Shown here in pieces: positions 25,388 to 30,987 of a DNA stretch of 30,987 nt. Source of the stretch: Promethearchaeota archaeon. GTDB taxonomy: Archaea; Asgardarchaeota; Lokiarchaeia; Sigynarchaeales; SOKP01. The position numbers were made by a program, and so were the translations under genes. Where the stretch lies: positions 1-30,987 of the forward strand of contig WJKD01000222.1 in the NCBI GenBank assembly GCA_014729315.1, written 5' to 3'. Within the stretch, counting starts at the first letter, position 1. Each line of letters begins with the position of its first letter. The notes below the pieces were generated by a model, which saw only the letters and a list, made by a program, of their open reading frames with translations, made no database searches and was not told where the DNA came from.

Positions 25388-26305
25388 ATGAAAATAGATA
25401 ACCTAATTTATGTTGAAATCAAACCCAAATCTCGCCTAAAGTTTTATTTTTGGTCTGGTCCTTATCGCCTTCCTAAGAAAAAGCAAATGCTAAACACTCT
25501 TAGCGAAAGGAAGATAGAATTTGTCGTAGCTCTCGGGAAGCATACTATGAATGAAAAGTGCTATAATCGAATGGAAAAGTTGATTAAAGCAAATATCGGT
25601 CTAAATGTGTGTCTTTTAGCAAAAGATTTTGCCCATATCGACAATTCGAACAAGTTTCCTAAGCTTTATAATATATTGAAAAGAAGCCCAGTTTTCAAAG
25701 AAACAAAGGAGATTTACATTGACGCTGAAATTTCCAATAAATATCGGAACCAAATTCGCAATTCTGCGTGGAATCAAAAAATAGCTTACATCTTTCGAAA
25801 TTATCCCTCCAAAAAGGAATACCAAAAAGCAATTAAAGATTATAATAATCTCGGCAATTTAATTCGCTATGATGGTAAAAAATTTGGAATTATCAGACCA
25901 ATCACTGCGGCTTACGAAGTAGATAAAATAACCCGAAACATACCATTTAAAGAAATAGACCAAGATATTACGGTTCCAATGGTCTATCGAGTTCCTATGG
26001 GAAAAGAAAAAGAATATCACGATTATTGGTTCTATCAAATCGCCAAAAAGGAAGGGAAAAATATCTTCCTCGGAGGTATAGGTAATGGCTATCGAAGCTT
26101 GAAAACCGATATAACGATTTGCAGTTATCTCAAAAAGAAACGTGTATACATTTACGATTATTATGACTTTCAAAAAAGTTGTAGCTTAAAAGATTTAAAA
26201 CCTTACAAGAAACTTAAGGTTAAGAAAGACCTCTGGGAAACATTTAAGCACAAGACGACTCGAGCTGGAATTCAGATCGCTGATAAATTTCTTAAATTCT
26301 TTTGA
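25388..26305 (+). CDS. Orphan alpha/beta (possibly TIM-barrel-like) protein
   Basis: A 305-residue basic protein that I do not recognise. It alternates hydrophobic strands and helices: IEFVVALGKH (44-52), LNVCLLAKDFAHID (72-85), KEIYIDAEI (108-115), KKFGIIRPITAAYEVD (164-179), VPMVYRVP (196-203), NIFLGGIGNGY (225-235) and RVYIYDYYDF (252-261). That spacing is compatible with a (beta/alpha)8 barrel of the glycoside-hydrolase type, and D112/E114 at a strand end would be natural catalytic candidates, but this is inference. There is no signal peptide. It stands 58 nt after the PIN toxin and before the second M20 gene, and may be part of an accessory insertion. Confidence 0.7.
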   Translation: MKIDNLIYVEIKPKSRLKFYFWSGPYRLPKKKQMLNTLSERKIEFVVALGKHTMNEKCYNRMEKLIKANIGLNVCLLAKDFAHIDNSNKFPKLYNILKRSPVFKETKEIYIDAEISNKYRNQIRNSAWNQKIAYIFRNYPSKKEYQKAIKDYNNLGNLIRYDGKKFGIIRPITAAYEVDKITRNIPFKEIDQDITVPMVYRVPMGKEKEYHDYWFYQIAKKEGKNIFLGGIGNGYRSLKTDITICSYLKKKRVYIYDYYDFQKSCSLKDLKPYKKLKVKKDLWETFKHKTTRAGIQIADKFLKFF

Positions 26306-26450
26306 TCATGGGATTTACTATAGTTTAGAATTATCGAAATTGAAATGCTTTTAATATGTTAATCCTGATTTTCTCTCTCAAAAATGTTCATTAAATCATC
26401 GATTGAAAAATGTAGAAAACAAATTTTTCTCTCTCATGTCAACTTATACC

Positions 26451-26459
26451 TTTTAATAT
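26451..26459 (+). promoter_or_regulatory. Putative TATA box of the second M20 peptidase
   Basis: TTTTAATAT centred about 27 nt before the ATG at 26482; spacing predicts a leaderless transcript. No ribosome site is seen, unlike copy 1. Confidence 0.33.
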
Positions 26460-26481
26460 CTTTAACACTAAATTACTTTTT

Positions 26482-27705
26482 ATGGATGATAAAGAAAAAG
26501 CGATTATTAATAAAATAGATGAGATAAAAGACGATATTATTCGCTTTCACCAAAAAATAGTACAGATTCCCTCAGAGAATCCTCCGGGCAAATATAAGGA
26601 ATTATCGAAGTTGATAGAAGAAAAAATGAAAGAAATCGGATTAAAGACAAAAATTAAGAGAAGAAATATAATTGGAGAATTCGGAAAATCAAATGGAGGA
26701 CGTTCCTTGATATTTAACGCACATTACGATACGGTTGAGAAGTTTAAAGGTTGGACAAAAGATCCTTTTGGAGGGAAGATTGAAAACGATCGGATTTTTG
26801 GTCGCGGTGCGTCGGACGACAAATCTTGTGTTGTGGCAGAAATATTTGCAACTAAGGCATTAATTGATGCTGGTGTTGACTTAAAGGGAAGACTAACGCT
26901 AACAGCGGTCATTGACGAAGAGATGGGTGGCTTTGGAGGCTCTAATTACTTATTAGAGAAGGATATCGTAAGCGGTGATGCTTGTGTGGTCGGAGATGCA
27001 CCCGCCGATTATCCTATTGGATTCATACACGGGGCTATCTTTATAAGCTTTACAATAATCGGAAAACAAGCACACGGATTTATGCATCCCGATCTGCCCC
27101 CGCCTAATAGAACTAAATATTCCGGAATTAGTGCGATTCACAAAATGATACCAATAATGCAATTTTTAACGGATCTTCAAGAAGAATTTAACAAAACTCC
27201 TACCAAGTATCCTATTCCTCCCGAATCTCCTTCAAAAGTGAGCAGCATAAACATGGCGATGATAGAAGGAGGTACAAAAATATCCACCGTTGCAGATAAG
27301 TGTTTACTTCATTGTAGCATTCAAACTATTCCAGAACACGATCCTGAAGAAATAAAAATGAAAATTTTGAATTTTGTGGACTCTTTGAAAAGAAAAGATC
27401 CAGACTTGGATATATCAGTCCAAACTCCCATTTCTTACGGGCCGTATCAAATAAAGGAGAACTCTGATTTTTCCAAAGCAGTGAAAGAGGCCACAGAAAT
27501 GGTGTACAATGAAGTGAGAGAATTTAAAATGTTTAATTGTACAACAGACGCCCACTGGTTTGCTGAAAAGGGAATGGAAACAGTAATAATCGGGACTTTC
27601 AGAGAAGATAATGTGATTCATTGCGTCGACGAGAATGTGAGGATAAAGGATCTTATTGATACGACAAAGATGTTTGCGATGATTGCTCTAAACTATCTAA
27701 AATGA
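26482..27705 (+). CDS. M20 family metallopeptidase, ArgE/DapE/CPG2-like (copy 2)
   Basis: A 407-residue paralogue of the peptidase at 23202-24425, about half identical by eye. Zinc-site residues are preserved: H81 and D83 in NAHYDTV, the Asp pair in GRGASDDK, the Glu pair in VIDEEMGG, the Asp in VVGDAPAD, and H380 in NVIHCVDE. Differences lie around the substrate pocket: GDAPADYP replaces GDGRGGFP, FMHPDLPPPNR replaces SFPDIPIYR, and TTDAHWF replaces ANDGHWF. The two copies therefore probably differ in specificity. It is cytosolic. The gene is convergent with the glycyl radical enzyme gene, 48 nt away. Confidence 0.92.
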   Translation: MDDKEKAIINKIDEIKDDIIRFHQKIVQIPSENPPGKYKELSKLIEEKMKEIGLKTKIKRRNIIGEFGKSNGGRSLIFNAHYDTVEKFKGWTKDPFGGKIENDRIFGRGASDDKSCVVAEIFATKALIDAGVDLKGRLTLTAVIDEEMGGFGGSNYLLEKDIVSGDACVVGDAPADYPIGFIHGAIFISFTIIGKQAHGFMHPDLPPPNRTKYSGISAIHKMIPIMQFLTDLQEEFNKTPTKYPIPPESPSKVSSINMAMIEGGTKISTVADKCLLHCSIQTIPEHDPEEIKMKILNFVDSLKRKDPDLDISVQTPISYGPYQIKENSDFSKAVKEATEMVYNEVREFKMFNCTTDAHWFAEKGMETVIIGTFREDNVIHCVDENVRIKDLIDTTKMFAMIALNYLK

Positions 27706-27708
27706 GAT

Positions 27709-27717
27709 AAAAAAAAA
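27709..27717 (-). terminator. Poly-T terminator of the glycyl radical enzyme gene
   Basis: A run of nine A on the plus strand reads as nine T on the minus strand, 37 nt after the stop of the glycyl radical enzyme gene, with more A-rich sequence next to it. It fits a U-tract archaeal terminator. Confidence 0.4.
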
Positions 27718-27753
27718 TTAAAATAAAATTAGTATGAAATTGAGTTTTTGGCT

Positions 27754-30717
27754 TTATCCGCTATATTCGTGTCTCGATATTAATTCCAATTGCATTTCCT
27801 TCGTTAATTTGATGAAATACGCGTTATAACCAGATACGCGAACCAATAACCATCGATAATCTTCGGGATATTCCATAGCTTCCCTCATGACATCTGTGGT
27901 TACAACATTAAATTGCCACTGCATTCCACCAAGATCAAAGAAACTCTGGACGTAACTTGTGAAAAGATCAAGGGTTTCTGAATGCGAATCGCCGTGATGC
28001 GGTACTAATTTCACATTAAACGAGGCGTTATTTGCCATTCTTAGATGATCTAAAGCCGCAACGCTTTTGATACTAGGAAGGAGTATGTCTGTAGCACCAG
28101 GTGCGGGAGTCAATCCAGGAGTTAACGGCTTTCCTTTTTTTCTTCCCGAAGGTAATGCTCCCGTGAGCATTCCATAACCGCAATGGTAACTTATTGACCA
28201 GTAACCCACTAAATACTTACCTCCCCGGTAATTTGGGGTTGCGCTATAGATCTCGTAGCAAAAATCAACTAAATCTTGAGCGAGATCTACTGCTCCATTT
28301 TCTCCAGATCCAAATTTCGGTATACTGTCGATTTTATTCAATAAATCAGCATGCCCATTTTCGAAGTTATTATTGATAGCTTTCATCATTTCATTAAAAT
28401 CAATTTCCTTCTTTTGATAGACCAAGTCTTTTAAAACCATTAAACTATCAATTACATCAGAAAGCGCAACTAATGCAACGCCGGAGGTATTATAAACTGC
28501 GCCGCCTTGAATGAGGTCTTTACCCTTTTCCATAGGACCATCATAAAATGTGGATAACAATGGAGTAGGTTTGATATATTGATGAGCAGTTCCTAGGTAG
28601 TTATTAATTTCAATTGATTTATCAGCTAAAAATTTAAGTTGAGTTTTATAGGCGTTGTAAAAATCCTGAAAAGTCGGAAACGCTGATTTTACATCTCCCG
28701 TTTCGGGACCGACTTTTTCCCCGCTTAACGGTATCACTCCGTTATTCAATGTCATTTCTAAAGGTGCCACTAAATTGAGTAGCATGGCATTAGTATGACC
28801 ATAGTGCCTTCCCACAATAGTTGGTTCAACGCAGCCCGTCGCAGCCCAATCTCGCGCGTCTTCAAGAGCGAAATTCTCGTGAACGAGTGCTTCTATCATA
28901 GTTTTGTCGTTGTGAATCGAAGGCGAGGCTCCCATATTGACGTTAACCTCGACTAAACGTCTAAGATACTCTTTAGAATTTATACCCGAATAATACCTCG
29001 CATTCATGTTTGGATCTTGAAATCCAAGCATCTCGTTTGTTTTTAAAATGAGATATGTCATGTCGTTTACGGCGTTATTTCCTTCCCTATCTACTCCTCC
29101 GACTGTTACGGTATCGTCGGAAGAACTACCACCAAATAACTTCCAACCCACATTAGGAATAAGTGGATCGTGGTCGTTTGTTCTAACAAACAGCGAGCCG
29201 ACAAGTTCGATGGACTTCTTTATAACTTCTTCCTTTTCTGTTTCATTTGTTGTTTTTGAAATATCGTTTAGAAAGTAAGGTTGTAACATCTGGTCGAGTC
29301 TCCCAATAGATAAAGCAGAATTAGCATTTTCACAGTGTAAACATACAAAACTCGTCCATATCGCTTGAACCGCTTCGTGAAGCGTTTCAGCTGGTTTTGC
29401 TGGAACTTTCTTGCATATACGGGATATTTCTTGTAATCCTTCTATGCGAGTTGCTTGTTCGGGATCATTGGGATCCAATTCATCTGCAATTCTAAGCGCC
29501 TCTTCGCTTAAATGCTGAGAGTAAGATAGAACCCCGTCAATCGCAATTTGAAGTGATTTGTAAAAAATTTTCTTTTCCTCTGAATCTGCGTCGTTTTCCA
29601 TTTGTGCGGCTTCTTCCTTAATATTTTCGAAACCCCTATTCAATATTTTAGGAAATCCCGGAACCGTATGCGAAATAGCGTTTGTTTTCATCATAAAATA
29701 GAAAACCCAGCTCTCTTCAAGCTTTTGCGACACAGGATTATCATATTTTTTACGACAATATTCTCTTACATTTCTCTCCATCCAATAGGGAAAAACTTCA
29801 AGACTAAGTACTTCAGCGTCTTTCTGAGACAAATCGTTCGGGTTTAGTTTTCTATTAGTTATTGTATTAAGCTCAGGCCATATAGCTGTTCCTATTAATT
29901 CTGGATACACGGGGACTCCTACTTCTTTCGACGTTGTTGAGCCTGCGATGAGATGACTATCGTGTATTATCGGTTTTTTGTTTTCCATTATGTATTTCAC
30001 CGCCATTGCTTGTCGCAATTCTGGATCTATGGGATTCCCATTTTTATCCACTTCAAATCCAAAATCTCTGTGAAATTCAGTCAAACTTTTTGCTCTTTCT
30101 ATACATATCGCGGGTTTCAATGCAAACCTTCTGTTTTTTAAGCTTTTCAACCTTGGAAAATCATTGATCGAGTAATTTGCTAGATAAGGATCATCTAAAA
30201 ACTGAACATTATCTACTTTTCGATTTAAGCTTTCATTCTTTAGTTTGCGCCCGCGCTCTCCCTCATCCACATCTTTAATTGGATATAATAATCGATTTTC
30301 CGGTCCTTTATAATCACTTTTACCAGGACTCAATATTAGGGAAGTGATATAAGAAAATTTCGTGAGATAAGACATGTTACCATCGTATCCCATCTCGTTC
30401 GTAAGGAGGTAATCGAGCGATTCCTCTGAGCTTTTGTCATATAATTTAGCTAAAGTCTCTTGATCTTTATAGTAAATTGTTACATTTGGATTTTCGATTT
30501 TTCCTTCCCCGACAGTCATTTTTCCATCTTTAAAAATTAAATAAACATGGACTTTATCGTCTCGGGTACTGAACTGATATTTCGCGTTAAAGGTAAAACC
30601 AGTTTTCTTATTGTTGATCTCTCTACGCATTTTTCGGCGAGTATCAAAAACCATTGCTAAAAGATTTAGCGATTCTTTAAATTTTTCTATTTTTTCGTTA
30701 ATTACTGATTGTTCCAT
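27754..30717 (-). CDS. SCP2-domain / glycyl radical enzyme fusion
   Basis: A 987-residue protein of two parts. Residues about 10-130 resemble an SCP2 (sterol carrier) domain, with VHVYLIFKDGKMTVGEGKI, then NPNVTIYYKDQETL and LLTNEMGYDGNMSYL; SCP2 domains bind lipids or other hydrophobic ligands. Residues about 170-987 are a full-length glycyl radical enzyme: the barrel with the active-site C629 in GCVEP (a Cys-x-Glu motif with E631), and the C-terminal radical loop RVSGYNAYF with radical-bearing G963. The Cys-x-Glu pattern is typical of eliminase/decarboxylase-type members rather than pyruvate formate-lyase, which has two adjacent Cys. The family is usually about 780-850 residues, so the extra length is the SCP2 part. 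No radical-SAM activase is in the window. The ATG at 30717 is used; a TATA-like stretch lies about 50-60 nt upstream. It must be anaerobic and cytosolic. Confidence 0.92.
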   Translation of the reverse strand: MEQSVINEKIEKFKESLNLLAMVFDTRRKMRREINNKKTGFTFNAKYQFSTRDDKVHVYLIFKDGKMTVGEGKIENPNVTIYYKDQETLAKLYDKSSEESLDYLLTNEMGYDGNMSYLTKFSYITSLILSPGKSDYKGPENRLLYPIKDVDEGERGRKLKNESLNRKVDNVQFLDDPYLANYSINDFPRLKSLKNRRFALKPAICIERAKSLTEFHRDFGFEVDKNGNPIDPELRQAMAVKYIMENKKPIIHDSHLIAGSTTSKEVGVPVYPELIGTAIWPELNTITNRKLNPNDLSQKDAEVLSLEVFPYWMERNVREYCRKKYDNPVSQKLEESWVFYFMMKTNAISHTVPGFPKILNRGFENIKEEAAQMENDADSEEKKIFYKSLQIAIDGVLSYSQHLSEEALRIADELDPNDPEQATRIEGLQEISRICKKVPAKPAETLHEAVQAIWTSFVCLHCENANSALSIGRLDQMLQPYFLNDISKTTNETEKEEVIKKSIELVGSLFVRTNDHDPLIPNVGWKLFGGSSSDDTVTVGGVDREGNNAVNDMTYLILKTNEMLGFQDPNMNARYYSGINSKEYLRRLVEVNVNMGASPSIHNDKTMIEALVHENFALEDARDWAATGCVEPTIVGRHYGHTNAMLLNLVAPLEMTLNNGVIPLSGEKVGPETGDVKSAFPTFQDFYNAYKTQLKFLADKSIEINNYLGTAHQYIKPTPLLSTFYDGPMEKGKDLIQGGAVYNTSGVALVALSDVIDSLMVLKDLVYQKKEIDFNEMMKAINNNFENGHADLLNKIDSIPKFGSGENGAVDLAQDLVDFCYEIYSATPNYRGGKYLVGYWSISYHCGYGMLTGALPSGRKKGKPLTPGLTPAPGATDILLPSIKSVAALDHLRMANNASFNVKLVPHHGDSHSETLDLFTSYVQSFFDLGGMQWQFNVVTTDVMREAMEYPEDYRWLLVRVSGYNAYFIKLTKEMQLELISRHEYSG

Positions 30718-30987
30718 AGTTAGGTTCTCTCAATATGTTAATTTAAAAATCTTGGTTAAACTGAATTATAATATATTAACATATAAAATTAAATTTGCCA
30801 TCAATTTTTGACGAAATCATAATTCAATTAGCCAATAATATAAGATTCCGTATATTAATTATATAAATTTTATTTTTTTCTAAATTAAGTATATTCCTAA
30901 TTTATTTATATTAAATAAAGAGATGTCTTTTCTAGGTTTGCCAACGAGATATTGATTGTAATAAGAAATATTTTGATTTCTTTGCCA

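Noticed and set aside
30718..30987. Last 270 bases searched for a tRNA, small ORF or activase start
   Set aside because: Only AT-rich sequence with TATA-like stretches; no cloverleaf, CxxxCxxC motif or coding frame seen.

Overview
The window is about two-thirds A+T by eye and reads as chromosomal DNA of an anaerobic, organoheterotrophic archaeon, most likely an Asgard-type (Lokiarchaeia-like) lineage. Three things point to Archaea: TATA-like boxes about 25-50 nt before many starts with short or absent leaders, frequent TTG/GTG starts, and families common in archaea and strict anaerobes (DUF401, UPF0210 with an ACT protein, DUF169, DUF2284, a glycyl radical enzyme). No rRNA, tRNA, ribosomal protein or eukaryotic-signature gene is present, so the phylum is an inference. 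No CRISPR array, insertion sequence, prophage or origin was seen.

Layout. (1) 1-7 kb holds single genes: a 7-TM membrane protein, a triple-BON protein (-), a metallo-beta-lactamase-fold protein, a DUF401 permease-like protein (-), an AbgB-type M20 amidohydrolase and a soluble PAS histidine kinase without a nearby partner. (2) 7.1-9.7 kb is a tight three-gene unit: ACT regulator, UPF0210, DUF169. (3) 9.8-22.9 kb looks like a carbohydrate/sulfate-ester locus: two paralogous sulfatases with the formylglycine signature, a GPH-type symporter, a second MFS transporter and a GH51 alpha-L-arabinofuranosidase-like enzyme. Two paralogous phytoene-desaturase-like flavoproteins flank it, and the second leads into a run with a Cys-rich DUF2284 protein and a FAD_oxidored-family flavoprotein. 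Neither the sulfatases nor the GH51 enzyme has a signal peptide. The simplest model is import of a small sulfated glycoside, desulfation and deglycosylation in the cytosol, then oxidation or reduction of the released part by the flavoproteins. (4) 22.9-27.7 kb has two closely related M20 peptidases flanking a PIN toxin with an unrecognised putative antitoxin and an orphan alpha/beta protein, preceded by a decayed short-chain dehydrogenase C-terminus. (5) 27.7-30.7 kb (-) encodes a 987-residue glycyl radical enzyme with an SCP2-like (sterol carrier) domain fused at its N-terminus.

The two most distinctive items are the SCP2-glycyl radical enzyme fusion, which suggests radical chemistry on a hydrophobic or carrier-presented substrate, and the intracellular sulfatase/GH51/flavoprotein locus with its duplicated components. 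Neither the glycyl-radical activase nor a formylglycine-generating enzyme or anSME lies in the window; both must be encoded elsewhere if these enzymes are active.
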